This document shows positions 22,153-33,616 of a DNA stretch of 64,000 bases, one piece after another. The notes below the pieces were generated by a model, which was not told the origin of the DNA, did no database searches, and saw nothing but the letters and a program-made list of their open reading frames with translations. The translations under genes were made by a program, and so were the position numbers. Origin of the DNA: Omphiscola glabra (Eukaryota; Mollusca; Gastropoda; Lymnaeidae); the NCBI GenBank assembly GCA_964017045.1, contig OZ024797.1:19747307-19811306 (forward strand). The letters are read 5' to 3'. Within the stretch, counting starts at the first letter, position 1, and each line of letters starts with the position of its first letter.

Positions 22153-22811
22153 CACACACCCCTCAAAGCACGACGATTGAGTAACAAGTTGAACAAAATG
22201 AACCAGTGGGTTTAAATTTGTGCACTTTTGTTGTTCCTACCCTTAAGCTCTTCTGCTCCATAATGTATTTCAAATCTTTAAAATCAATAATACGTGTGTG
22301 ATGACGATACACACTGAAGCTTAAGGGCATTGTGTGGCGTTGTGTAGTATCTCATCGGACAACGACACACATCGCCCGTCTGAATACCATCAATCAGTAG
22401 ATGATAATCTTTGAATGTGTTAAATTGCGCGTCTTCATCTGGTTTCTACATTTTTTTAAATGAAACACATGACGCGTTACTAAGTTAGTGACGCAGCAGT
22501 CGCAATTCATCCCAAATGTGGACGGTGATTTTTAGGTCAAACCTAAAAATGTCCCTGGATTACCCTGGGAGAATCAAAACTCCATTAATTTTTGGCCAGC
22601 TTTTTCGGTTTCTCGGAAACTATTAGTTCGGCCACTGAGGCGCAATTTGGCCAACAGAATCAACGTTATTCAATATTGTTTGACTGCACATGTAATTTAA
22701 ATGGGCACGGCAAACGTCAATCAACCAAACTATGAAATGTTAAAAATATTTTAAGAGTACTGGTTACGAACTGTTATCAGTATGGAGACATTAATCTCGT
22801 ATTTAAGTATA
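22153..22811. other. Unique spacer with small hairpin
   Basis: No gene recognised. A perfect 10-bp hairpin lies at 22528-22550: ATTTTTAGGT, loop CAA, ACCTAAAAAT. Confidence 0.4.
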
Positions 22812-23420
22812 TGGCTCGTTCTAAAACACTACAATAACAAAAGACGATAACATATGTTAAATACAATAACAAAGAAAACGATACCCAAACCAGGGCAAAA
22901 TACAATTGATACATTTTATTAACTTAATAATGAATTACAAAATCAAAAAGAAATAAAATTAAAGCTATCGGCTTACAGAATTATGATTGGCTTTTTGTAC
23001 CGCTAGAATGTTGAAAAAGATACAATGTTGTAAAACGGTACAAATATGAAAAGGAATCTACACACACGCAGCAAAAGTTAGTAAACAAATCTCTGTCTCG
23101 TATAGCAAAAATATCTCGCGATAAATGATAGCCCAAAAATCTCTCGTGTGTCTCTTCTCGCTCAATCTCTCTGGGCGTATATATACAACGTTTCATAGAT
23201 ATTTCTCGAACGGCCTTACACAATGTTTTCCTATCCAGATTTCTCCAGCATTTTTCTACATAATTCTAAGGATACGGACTATTAATTTTATATAATTGTA
23301 AACAAGGTCAAGAGAGACTATTTTTAGCTAGCCACACGCTAAATGCGTTTAGAAGTTTGGGGTCAGCTAGAATTCATTCACGGGGAAAGATGTCGTAAAC
23401 ACGTCGTCTACATAACAACA
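22812..23420 (-). mobile_element. Solo-LTR-like repeat, family L, copy 2
   Basis: About 610 bp related to copies at 21034, 61351 and 63824. On the minus strand it starts TGTTGTTATGTAGACGACG and ends GAACGAGCCA (TG...CA, as LTRs do). It has a TATA box (GTATATATAC at 23177-23186) and an AATAAA signal (22915-22920) about 260 nt further on. This promoter-then-poly(A) order is what an LTR should show. No matching 5-bp target duplication was found. No gag/pol sequence adjoins. Confidence 0.55.
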
Positions 23421-23509
23421 CTTCTCTAACAGAAAGTGTTTGAAACAAGGCATTGAACTATTTGAAAAATTGAAGAAAATAAAAAGAAACTCTACACCAA
23501 TAATTGGAC

Positions 23510-24293
23510 AAATCAATACTGTAACCATGGAAAGATCAATACTGTAACCATGGACAGATCAATACTGTACCTTTGGACAGATCAATACTGTAACCATGGA
23601 CAGATCAATACTCTAATCTTGGACAGATCAATACTGTAAACATGAACAGATAAATACTCTAGCCTTGGACAGAAGAGTACTCTAACCATGAATAGACCAA
23701 TACTTTAACCATGGACTGATGAGTACTCTAGCCTTGGACAGATCAATACTCTAGCTTTGGACGGATTGGTACGCTAACCTTGGACAGTTCAATACACTAA
23801 ACCTTGGACAGATCATTACTCTAACCTTGGACAGATCATTACTCTAACCTTGGACAGATCATTACTCTAACCTTGGACAGATCATTACTCTAACCTTAGA
23901 CAGATCATTACTCTAACCTTAGACAGATCATTACTCTAACCTTGGACAGATCATTACTCTAACCTTGGACAGATCATTACTCTAACCTTGGACAGATCAT
24001 TACTCTAACCTTGGACAGATCATTACTCTAACCTTGGACAGATCATTACTCTAACCTTGGACAGATCACTACTCTAACCTTGGACAGATCATTACTCTAA
24101 CCTTGGACAGATCATTACTCTAACCTTGGACAGATCATTACTCTAACCTTGGACAGATCATTACTCTAACCTTGGACAGATCATTACTCTAACCTTGGCC
24201 AGATCATTACTCTAACCTTGGACAGATCATTACTCTAACCTTGGACAGATCATTAATCTAACCTTGGACAAATCACTACTCTAACCTTGGACA
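23510..24293. repeat. 23-bp minisatellite, about 34 copies
   Basis: The unit is ACCTTGGACAGATCATTACT plus CTA. The 5' third (23510-23800) has diverged units (ACCATGGACAGATCAATACT-like), and the 3' two thirds are nearly identical. The polarity suggests amplification from the 3' side of an older array. Confidence 0.95.
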
Positions 24294-24927
24294 ACGTTAA
24301 ACTAAGAAAGCGCACTATCTAAACGACTGGTATTAAGAAAATCTAACCAATTACTGAACCATTTTAATTTGATTAGGTTAGTGTAGGTGTAAAACAGTTA
24401 CAATTGATACGTAGCGCTTATGACGCATGCAATTTGCTCTTAATTACGGGTCATTTACTCATTAATGATAAAATCACAGCAAAGAAGCACATAAATGTGC
24501 AATTTTCAACATACTTTAAAATTTGTTTCCCTAAGTAAATCCTTATTTCGTAATGTTCCAGAATACTTGCATGCACTTTTCAAATAATTATGTTGGGTAT
24601 ATTTGGTATGAATACTGACTTCGAAACATGAAAGGTTTTCCCCGTCAGCTTTTGTTACAAGACATAAACAAAGAAACAAAAAATAAACAGAAACGAGCAA
24701 CAACATAGTAACAATTACGAGACTGATAAATTTTAATAATGCGCTTGCAATGCATGAAATCTCATTAAAATATTTTTTTTAACTAGAGACAAAACAGTAG
24801 CGTTTTGCGAAAATTGAACAGTGAAAGTAAGCCATTACATTTTCACTTTCCGAACCAACATTAACTGTTTTTATCAAACGTGCATATTTTATATTTTATA
24901 ACACAACACGCACCCAAGCCAATGTTA
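24294..24927. other. AT-rich spacer
   Basis: No gene or element recognised. The 66-codon minus frame (24506-24706) begins with a Leu-rich stretch like a signal peptide, but it has no further support. Confidence 0.4.
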
Positions 24928-25022
24928 TCAACCGGCCAAATCCGATCATAACAACCGACCAAATCCGATCATAACAACCGACCAAATCCGATCATAACAA
25001 CCGACCAAAGGCAATCATATCA
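24928..25022. repeat. 23-bp minisatellite, about 4 copies
   Basis: Copies of AACCGACCAAATCCGATCAT plus AAC; the first copy has CCGGCC and the last GGCAATC. Confidence 0.9.
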
Positions 25023-25767
25023 ACCAATCTTGATGGTTGTACACGTTACCCAAAAATTCTTAAAATTCAAATAAATACATGATCAAGTTTCGCAAGATAA
25101 ACATTGAATTTTAGAGTTGGAAAAAAAAAATCCCTCTCACAAGTCTCCATTGGCCAATCCCAGATTTGTGCGCACACCAGGTAGAAAGAATGAACATTCA
25201 CCCTCTCAGGACTTCGATCTCATCGATCTCGGACTATTTTTTGGGGCGTCTTGACATTTCCCCATCTTTCCAAAACGTTCCAGGTGAAAAGAAAGCGAGT
25301 TATTTCTGTCTTACTGGGAGCCAAAGGGGATTTATTTTTAGACCCCATGACCGCCGGGCCTGTTTTTAAAAATAAACCTCCCACACGAAAATAGATTTTT
25401 TTTTTTCAAAACCTGCCATTGATCGATAGGGCCCAGTGTATTACCTGCCCTTGGCGCGTTCTTCTCAGACTGAAGTTATTGAAATACGTTCTACGGTCCG
25501 GTGATTTAAAAAAAAAATGCCTTAGCTTAAATATAAAAACCAAACCAAACTAAAACTATAACAATATCGTAGAAGATAATGCGTCGTAAACAAATTTAAA
25601 TTAAGGCTACTTTTTAAAATAAATTTCATGCCAGCCATCCACGTCAACAGTTTATTTGTCATTAGCTTTATCAACTGTAACAGAGATCTGTCGTCATACT
25701 CAAAGTTACTGAACGATTCGGTCAAATATGAAATAGCTAAATGAAGGGGACTAAATGAAGCACATTT
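25023..25767. other. Unique segment
   Basis: 25130-25480 is more balanced in base composition and includes CCAAT-like CCATTGGCCAATCC (about 25147). It could be regulatory or former coding DNA, but the 67-codon + frame has no recognised domain. The rest is AT-rich. Confidence 0.4.
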
Positions 25768-25880
25768 AAAGTAAGGTCTGCCTAGAGTTGAACCCTTCGA
25801 CCAAACATCAAGTAAGGTCTGCCTGGATTTGGCCCCCTCCCACCAAACAAAAAGTTAGGTTTGCCCACAGTAAGCCTTTC
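25768..25880. repeat. ~41-bp degenerate repeat, 3 copies
   Basis: GTAAGGTCTGCCT recurs at about 25771 and 25812, with a diverged third at 25854 (GTTAGGTTTGCC). Each is followed by ACCAAAC- or CCCA-like sequence. Confidence 0.75.
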
Positions 25881-25947
25881 CAAAATAAAAAAAATAATAA
25901 TCAAAATAGATTGCATATGGCTTAAAACAATGTAGAAAACGTTGTAC

Positions 25948-26170
25948 AGTGAGGATGTCCTTGCAGAATGAAGTTGTCCAATAAAGATGTCCTTGCAGAA
26001 TGAAGTTGTCCAATTACAGTGAAGATGTCCTTGCAGAATGAAGTTGTCCAATTACAGTGAAGATGTCCTTGCAGAATGAAAATGTCCTGGTACAGTGAAG
26101 ATGTCTTTGCAGAATGAAAATGTCCTGGTACAGTGAAGATGTCCTTGCGGAAGGAATATGTCCTGATAAA
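25948..26170. repeat. ~38-bp minisatellite, about 6 copies
   Basis: The unit is GATGTCCTTGCAGAATGAAG plus TTGTCCAATTACAGTGAA. One copy lacks the ATTACAGTG part, and later copies read AAAATGTCCTGGTACAGTGA. Frames on the minus strand (89 and 95 codons) are artefacts. Confidence 0.9.
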
Positions 26171-26246
26171 ATCGCAATCTCGTGTTTGAGTTGATGTTTC
26201 TATGTGCAATAAATGTGTTGCTGTACTTTAAGTGTTAGAGTACCAT

Positions 26247-26341
26247 CAAGATGTCTGGCTGAGTTTAGTTGTTATCATATAATCACGATGTTTGTTGGAG
26301 TTTAGTTGTTATGATATAGTCAAGATGTTTGGTGGAGTTGA
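26247..26341. repeat. 37-bp repeat, about 2.6 copies
   Basis: CAAGATGTCTGGCTGAGTTT plus AGTTGTTATCATATAAT and its variants at 37-bp spacing. It shares the word GATGTC with the preceding array. Confidence 0.85.
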
Positions 26342-27003
26342 GATTTCCTTTAACAGCGATTATAAAAACTATTTTTTGACACGCGAAAGAAAATGGCTTA
26401 GTAATTCTACACGCCATTCAAAATTGTATCAATAATTTCCTGTCATATGACTTATAGTTATAACAGATCACATCCTATCTCCAATGACCACATATTTTGT
26501 AGATGTAATATATATATATATATATATATCTTGCGGTACACTTGTGAACCTTTCCCCGACACACCTGTGTGTGTCAGCCCACCGTTGAAAAATCTCTGCC
26601 TTAGTACAGTGATTACTGGCGAAAGTACCGTCGTAAAACCACAAAGTGAATCCTAAAGCCTTGTGCTTTAGTTGACGCTTCTGATATAAGGAAACAACAA
26701 CCTAAGCCTGGAGGATATAAGTACAGGCGGCTTAAAGGAATTTTGAAAATCAATCCAATCTTTGATGAATCGGCAGAAAAGCTTTGATGACTTGGAAACA
26801 TGAAGACATTTTTTTAAAATTAGTTGAGTCTTAAGAGACGAGGCAGGGGAACTCACACCCCAACCCCCCCCAATCAATGCATGTTCTTTATTTATCTCTT
26901 TTGGAGACAGCTCATTATAACATTTTAAGGTTCCAGAGATGAGGGTCATCTTGCGGTTGTCGGGAAGCTATCAGACATGGACATCAGAGCTAAGGCCTTG
27001 AAT
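26342..27003. other. Spacer with (TA)n
   Basis: AT-rich, with a TA microsatellite at 26508-26529. No gene recognised. Confidence 0.4.
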
Positions 27004-27369
27004 CAACGGTTCTCCAATTCTTATCATCCCCCACACCCCTTCCCCCCCCCCCACAGACTCTTGGCGAATTCTAGAGACTCCAACTCAAACGTATTCTAAA
27101 AAAAGAGATTAAAAAATATAAAGGCCATGTTGTCCCTACAAGTACGCACCTGATATTGTTGTTATAAGAAAAAAAATAATTCTCAACATTTTTTTTTCTA
27201 TTAGCCCACTTAAAAATGTTGTTTAACTCTGTGGAACTCTCTCCAGTTATTATTATAAAATATGCTATTTTTAAAATTAAATAAAGTAATTGGTTCCATC
27301 GTTTTCGTAGCCCACAAGAAATACGGTGTGTCTTTCTAGGGACCATCTGGCACAGGTTGAGAGACGCTG
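27004..27369. mobile_element. Probable decayed hAT MITE
   Basis: The left end CAACGGTTCTCCAATTC and the inverted right end (minus strand CAGCGTCTCTCAACCTG) resemble each other and the CAGYGGTTCTCAA ends of SPIN/OposCharlie-like hAT elements. Sequence inside the left end is C-rich, as in many hAT MITEs. The flanking 8-mers (CCTTGAAT and CTATTCTG) do not match, so one end may be displaced or the element rearranged. Confidence 0.4.
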
Positions 27370-27397
27370 CTATTCTGACTTTTAAGCTAGTGAGCAA

Positions 27398-28086
27398 TAT
27401 GGCGTCTAGTCTAGACAATATGCCTTCTAGGCTATACAATATGACTTCGAGTCTAGACAATATGCCTTCTAGGCTATACAAAATGTCTTCTAGTCTATAT
27501 AATATGGCGTCTAGGCTAGACAGTATGACTTCTAGGCTATACAACATGGCGTCTAGGTTATACAACATGGCGTCTAGGCTATACAATATGGTGTCTATGT
27601 TATACAATTGGCGTCTAGGTTATACAACATGGAGTCTAGGCTATACAATATGGTGTCTACGCTATACAATATGGCGTCTACGCTATACAATATGGCGTCT
27701 AGGCTATACAAAATGTCTTCTAGTCTATATAATATGGCGTCTAGGCTAGACAGTATGACTTCTAGGCTATACAACATGGCGTCTAGGTTATACAACATGG
27801 CGTCTAGGCTATACAATATGGTGTCTATGCTATACAATTGGCGTCTAGGTTATACAACATGGCGTCTAGGCTATACAATATGGCGTCTATGCTATACAAT
27901 TGGCGTCTAGGTTATACAACATGGCGTCTAGGCTATACAATATGGTGTCTACGCTATACAATATGGCGTCTAGGCTATACAATATGGTGTCTACGCTATA
28001 CAATATGGCGTCTAGGCTATACAATATGGCGTCTACGCTATACAATATGGCGTGTAGGCTATACAATATGGCGTCTAGGCTCACCA
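27398..28086. repeat. 21-bp minisatellite, about 33 copies, with a 230-bp duplicated block
   Basis: The unit is ATGGCGTCTAGGCTATACAA plus T. Variants include TCTTCT, GTGTCTA and a 20-bp AATTGGCG copy that changes frame. An ~11-unit block from 27481 recurs from 27711 with only a few differences, including the same unusual units. Frames of up to 178 codons on both strands arise from the 21-bp period. Confidence 0.95.
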
Positions 28087-28146
28087 TATATGATGGGAAA
28101 ATCTAACTTAAAAAATTTCGACATGTAAATAATTTTTTTAATAATT

Positions 28147-28345
28147 CTGAGGTAAATGATTGAAATACTTACTTTTGAGGACATTGATTGAAACACTAAC
28201 ATGTGAGTTAAATGAATGAAACACTTAAATACGATGCAAATTATTGAAACACTAAATTATGAGGTAAATGATTGAAACAATAACTTATGAGATAAATGTT
28301 GAACAACTAAATGATGAGTCAAATGATTGTAATACTTAGAAATTA
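28147..28345. repeat. ~28-bp degenerate repeat
   Basis: Diverged copies of ATGATTGAAACACTAACTTA plus TGAGGTAA with indels, about seven copies. Confidence 0.75.
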
Positions 28346-29031
28346 GCTAAATGATTGGTACTCTGGCTTTTCATAAGAGCAGTGAAAATTAATATAAAAT
28401 TACAATCCGAAACTTTCATTGTCTTCAAAGTAATTAAAACATGTGTGAAATAAAATACGCAATTGTGAATTTATATATTCTTGTATTGAACGAATTAAGT
28501 CAACTTGAACTTTATCAAGATTGGCACATCTGACCAGACAGCCTTTATCTTTGTAGTCACGTGACTCCCAAATTTTAAACCCAAGTCTCGTGGCCCTGTC
28601 ACGTGAACCCTAGCCAGAAGGAAAAAAATCAATTTGGTTTTCAAAATAAAGAAAAGACACTTGTGGGGAGTAAAAGAATACAAAATCCTCCTTTAAATTC
28701 CCAAATAAGCTACTAATTTTGGTATCAGGGGGTGAGAGCTGTGAGTGTGTGTTTGTGAAGGTGTCAGTGTTTTTAAGCGAGGGTATCAGTGTTTCTGAGG
28801 GCTCCAACATACTCGGGGAAGGCTCCACAAGGTCATTTGACGTGTGACACATTTGCACTCAGACGACAGTAATCTCTCTATAGATCAATCTGTACGTCTT
28901 TGCTCGAGCTAATAGACGAGGCTGCCAATTATCCAGGATAACCAAAAACTGGGAGTGTCAACGAGTATCCAACAGTTTTGACGTATCCACTGACCTTTCA
29001 GAATGCTGAGCCCACGCCATGACACATATTC
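28346..29031. other. Unique segment
   Basis: No gene recognised. Two CACGTG motifs (about 28559 and 28600) lie 41 bp apart, each in GTCACGTGA context. Confidence 0.4.
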
Positions 29032-29220
29032 TTAACCCTGTCAGCACGCCTCTTATCCTGTCAGTAAACTCCTTATCCTGCCACCACGCCCTTACCCTGT
29101 CAGCACGCCTCTTATCCTGTCAGTAAACTCATTATCCTGTCACCCCGCCCTTACCTTGTCAGCACGCCCCTTATTCTTAAATCACGCCCATTACCCTGTT
29201 ACCACGCCCATCCACACTGA
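29032..29220. repeat. ~20-bp degenerate repeat in ~59-bp triplets
   Basis: CTTATCCTGTCAGCACGCC-like units. A three-unit block starting CTGTCAGCACGCCTCTTATC at 29038 repeats at 29097, 59 bp on. Confidence 0.85.
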
Positions 29221-29512
29221 GAAAACGCCCCTTTCCATTTCATATCCCTCACAACTTTTCAACGGTTCTTTCCCCTTTGCATTGTGTACCCAACGCATTG
29301 AACTGTGTGCCCCAATGGTCTCAGTGTTTCTGATAACGTCAACATGTTTCCACACACTCTCAAGATCCCCCCAACTTTTCAACATTCCCCACAAACTGTA
29401 CGGATGTTTTCACCCTTAATTTTATCCCTTCGAGTGTCCCATTGTCATTTTCTTATAACCGAAGCTGTTCTGTTTGTTGATACGTCAGCGTTATTTCGTT
29501 AGAATACTATTT

Positions 29513-29704
29513 AATCATTACCTATTTGAACATTACCGATTTGAACATTACTTATTTGAACACTACCTATTTGAACATTGCCGATTTGAAAATTACCTAT
29601 TTGAACGTTACCTATTCAACATTACCTATTTGAACATTAACGATTCGAACATTACCTATTTAAACATTATCTGTTTGAACATTACCTATTTGAACAATGC
29701 CTAA
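29513..29704. repeat. 15-bp minisatellite, about 13 copies
   Basis: The unit is ATTACCTATTTGAAC with CGATTTG, CACTACC and ATTAACG variants and one 14-bp copy. The 76-codon Tyr/Leu-rich frame is an artefact. Confidence 0.9.
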
Positions 29705-30680
29705 ATAATTTATCTTTCATTCAGCTGTGACTTCTAAGACAGCCTACAACCACACGTAAGCTGCCACGTGCATATATTTGTGTGCACATTTCTGACTGTG
29801 CGACTGATTCGAATTCTTTGGCAAGGAACGAGGGCGTATTCACGCTGGAAAGTTCTCTGGCTGAGTTACGAAACAAAGGCAAGTTGTTGTTTGTTTTTTT
29901 TTTTAAATGGCGAACCAACTGTTTCCTCACACAGTAGAGAATCCTCCCTCTTCGCGCAAATGGATCTTAACGTAATGGAAACACCTCGGCGCCAACAGCG
30001 TGGAAGGATTCTCGATTATTGTATTGAGTTAGATGTCAAGAACTTCGCCTCATGACCAATATGCTGGGGGACGTTGTTTGAGACTCGCGTTAAAAGTGTC
30101 GAAAGTAAAAGTGCAACTAATTTTTTTTAAATACGAGATCCCTCGTTCTGTAAAGCCTCATTTGCAGTTTATGCTTGAATGACAAACATAATATGGATAC
30201 ATTTTAGTATAAATTTATTAAAATAATTTAAAAAAAAACCAAAAACAATCAAAATAAAGTTATAAGTATGACGTAAATTTTGTTTATTTCTATTACGTCA
30301 TTCACATTGTACAGTATAAAATAAAATAACAACATAAACCCCGCCCCGCCTCTCGTGTTCTGAGACTCCATAGAAACTGTTAATTGCATGCAATTAGGTG
30401 GAGGCCACAGACAAAGTGGATGTTGTAGAAATGTTGTCGAAGAAACACGTTTCTCGGTTAATAGTTGCTCAATTTTGTTGCTCCTTTTGTTTTTGTTTTC
30501 TGGGGAGGGGGTGGGGTGTAAGAGGAGGAGCCTTTCTTAAAGGGAATCGTGATATTTTTTAATTAAAATTTTTTTTTTTTTAGTTGAGAGGTTCAAAATG
30601 GATCGTCATACAACAACGGTGTTTTCTCACTTGAAGAGGTAGACGCGATGAAATAATTGCAGCGATACAAAATAATAGGA
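29705..30680. other. Unique AT-rich segment
   Basis: No gene recognised. The 95- and 69-codon frames near 29721-30055 overlap on opposite strands and show no domain. A G-rich patch lies at 30499-30530. Confidence 0.4.
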
Positions 30681-30870
30681 CAACGGCTCTCAAACTGTGG
30701 GTCGCGAACCCTTTGGTGGGTTCGAACAGTCCTTACACAGGACTCGCCCAAGACCACCGGAAAACACATAATTATGAATTAGAAGAGAAAATAATTTTAT
30801 GTTCGGCGGTCACCACGACACGAGGAACCGTATTAAAGGGTGGCGACATTACGAAGGCTGAGAGCCACGG
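30681..30870. mobile_element. hAT MITE of SPIN/OposCharlie (Buster) type, 190 bp, perfect 8-bp target duplication
   Basis: The element is flanked by identical TAATAGGA octamers (30673-30680 and 30871-30878), which fit the nnnTAnnn target of Buster-type hAT transposons. The left end CAACGGCTCTCAAACTGTGG continues as GTCGCGAACCCTTTGG. The right end GGCTGAGAGCCACGG is the inverted counterpart. Internal blocks CCAAGACCACCGGAAAACAC, AAAATAATTTTATG and GTATTAAAGGG agree, by memory, with the consensus of SPIN/OposCharlie-like non-autonomous elements. It encodes no transposase. Such families are known for horizontal transfer among vertebrates, insects and a pond snail. A 60-codon stretch of open frame inside is incidental. 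Confidence 0.85.
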
Positions 30871-30878
30871 TAATAGGA

Positions 30879-31418
30879 GATCTCTGCCAACACATTTATG
30901 GAGTGCTGGCGTTAAGCAAATCGGGGTAGCAATGATATCCTTTTTTAAAGTAATACCAGCGGCCCTGTTACATGTTAATCAATTTAAGTAAAATAATACG
31001 GAAGCGATTTAAATGTATACAGTCGCAAGGCGAGGGTAAACTGAAGCCAATGTTCCTATTACGCAATCTCGTGTCTTCAGCAGCTATGGCTTTGTCAAAC
31101 TGTGTCTAGTCTATGGAGCAGCATAATCTTGACCCGGTAAACAGGCTGTAGGAGATGTCGGAAAGTGAATGGAGTTAAGCATCAATTGAAACTATTTCTT
31201 ATGTAAATATACTGGCCATTATATACATAAGCCCGATTCTGCCCGGGATTGCATTTGGAAAAAAATAAATTCTACAGCCTTTTAATTAACATTAACTTTT
31301 AATTAACATTACAATTAAGCACCGTGTAAAAAAACCAGAACACACCTATAGTAAAAAAGTACATTAAAAATTCCTTTGTCATCTATAAAAACACATTGAT
31401 AAAAACTTTTGTAAAACT
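30879..31418. other. AT-rich spacer
   Basis: No gene recognised. TTAACATTAACTTTTAATTA-like short duplications lie near 31282-31320. Confidence 0.4.
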
Positions 31419-31830
31419 TTCGATCCCCAATGGGATCCCGATTCCAGAGAGATCCCAATCTGATCCCGTTACCCGATGGGATCCCGTTTTCCGATGGTAT
31501 CCCGGTACCCGGAAGGATCCCGACCTCGTTTGGATCCCGATCCCAAATGGATCCTGATAACTATGATATATTTGGATCCCGATCCCATTGGTACCCCTAT
31601 CGCGGCTGTATCCCGAACCCGATGGGATCCCGATCCCAAGGGGGCCCCGATCCCAGTGGGGCCCCGATCCCAGTGGAATCCCGATACCAGTGGGACCACG
31701 ATAACAGTGGGATCCCGATCCCCGTGGTTTCACAATCCCGATTGGATACCGATCACGGTTGAATCCCAATACCAGAAGGATCGCTAATCTCATTGTTATT
31801 CCGATCCCGGTGGGTTCACGACCCCAATTC
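31419..31830. repeat. ~18-bp degenerate minisatellite, about 22 copies
   Basis: Copies of GGGATCCCGATCCCAGTG with frequent substitutions. The core GATCCCGATCCC includes overlapping GATC and near-palindromic GGGATCCC. Glycine/Ser/Asp/Arg-rich frames on both strands (136 and 110 codons) are artefacts. Confidence 0.9.
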
Positions 31831-32487
31831 GATAAAAAAATTATGACTTAGAATTACATCTTAATCACATTTATCGGGAAAAACCCAAACATCTTTTATT
31901 TCTAGTGCGTCGTGAATATTGCAAAATAAAAATAATATTAATTTGATCCAAAGAAATTCGCAAATGACTTCATAGCGCGATTGCCCATTTTAGCCAAAAC
32001 TAAAAGTTCTTTGATTTAATAACCGCGCATGACAGAACTGATAATGTATTTCCCCCTTCTTAAAAGTAAAGTAAATAAATATAATTGATTGCTTTTTAAT
32101 TGTTAATAAAATACAAACAAATTTAGCTTCGCATTTTTAACATTTAATAAGTTTTTACTTTTTATTCATTTCAAAAATATACTTTTATTAAATTAATAAA
32201 GTAATAAAAACTTAACCTTTAAGAATACTTTTAATAAGGAAATGCCGTTTTATGCAATCCTTGCAGCGAACCTCTATAGCCAAATAGAGTTCACTAATAT
32301 ACTGCTTCCTTTTCACACCATGTTTTAGTTTAACAGTACTGAGTGGGGGAAAAAAAACCTGTCACGCAGCGAGCGTCATGCGTGACGTCAAGCGTTACGG
32401 TTGAACTCAGACGAACCAGGTATTTTCTCAAAATATTTAGACTGGGTGTAAAAACAACACACCCGGTCATGTCACAGTATCTTATAT
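31831..32487. other. AT-rich spacer
   Basis: No gene recognised. Contains a TGACGTCA octamer at 32383-32390 in a GC-richer patch just upstream of the next array. Confidence 0.4.
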
Positions 32488-32815
32488 TTGACAGGGTATT
32501 CGGTAGTGTGGACGTTAGCTTATTTGACAGGTTATTTGGTAGTGCGGATGTTAGTTTATTTGACAGGTTATTCGGTAGTGTGGACGTTAGCTTATTTGAC
32601 AGGTTATTTGGTAGTGCGGATGTTAGCTTATTTGACAGGCTATTCGGTAGTGTGGACGTTAGATTATTTGACAGGTTATTCGGTAGTGTGGACGTTAGCT
32701 TATTTGACAGGTTATTTGGTAGTGCGGATGTTAGCTTATTTGACAGGTTATTTGGTAGTGCGGATGTTAGCTTATTTGACAGGTTATTCGGTAGTGTTGA
32801 TGTTAGATTTCGTCA
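32488..32815. repeat. 36-bp minisatellite, 9 copies, two alternating types
   Basis: The unit is TTATTTGACAGGTTATTCGG plus TAGTGTGGACGTTAGC (type A), or the TTTGG/GCGGATG version (type B). The order is A B A B A A B B A. The + strand is an open frame of 158 codons with LFDRLFGSADVS repeats, and a second frame is also open. I judge both to be by-products of the 36-bp period, since the 5' part of the frame has no recognised domain. Confidence 0.95.
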
Positions 32816-32965
32816 GTAAGTCACGGGGCGAACATGCAGCTCCAGAATTTTAAAACACATGTGGCAGAAGGCTATGATTTAGACTTGAATACATGGATCC
32901 ATTGATCCATCCATCTACCGGTGAGACACGTGAGCTCGTTTTATTCTACGAGACACTTCAAAGAC

Positions 32966-33290
32966 TTGTCAGTACGGGTTGTTTCGGAGAGTGGCAGCGT
33001 TCACGCAAATCATGTCAGTACTAGCTGTTTTGGAGAGTGGCAGCGTTCGCACAAATCTTGTCAGTACTAGCTGTTTTGGAGAGTGGCAGCGCTCGTGCAA
33101 ATTTTGTCAGTACTAGCTGTTTTGGAGAGTGGCAGCGCTCGTGCAAATTTTGTCAGTACTAGCTGTTTTGGAGAGTGGCAGCGCTCGTGCAAATTTTGTC
33201 AGTACTAGCTGTTTTGGAGAGTGGCAGCGCTCGTGCAAATTTTGTCAGTAATAGCTGTTTCGGAGGGTGGCAACGTTCACGCAAATGCTT
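32966..33290. repeat. 46-bp minisatellite, 7 copies
   Basis: The unit is GTCAGTACTAGCTGTTTTGG then AGAGTGGCAGCGCTCGTGCAAATTTT, spaced exactly 46 bp. The central four copies are nearly identical, and the outer ones diverge (CGGGTTG, TTCACGC). Confidence 0.95.
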
Positions 33291-33566
33291 TTAATGATGA
33301 AATAAGATAAGATTTGTCATCGTACTTCAGATAATCCCGTACTTTGTGGGTAAAATGGTCTTCTTTTTTGTGGTAAAATCTAAGATTTTAGTCCATAAGC
33401 GGAGATCTTGCGTCACTCTTTGTAAACTTTCGAGATATCTGTGTATCGCAACACGTGCTTTGCAATGATCATGATTAATGTGGCAGGCACATTTTGGAGT
33501 TACATGTGTATATATTGTGTAAACTCCCATATCATATTCTCACAAATTGATTGTTTCTCATATGTG

Positions 33567-33616
<50 letters not shown>

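Noticed and set aside
24506..24706. Signal-peptide-like start (LLLVSVYFLFLCLCLV) as a secreted protein
   Set aside because: Only 66 codons, AT-rich, with no cysteine pattern, promoter or family support.
32343..32819. 158-codon + frame as a repeat protein
   Set aside because: Almost entirely 36-bp minisatellite; the first ~45 codons show no domain and a second frame is open as well.
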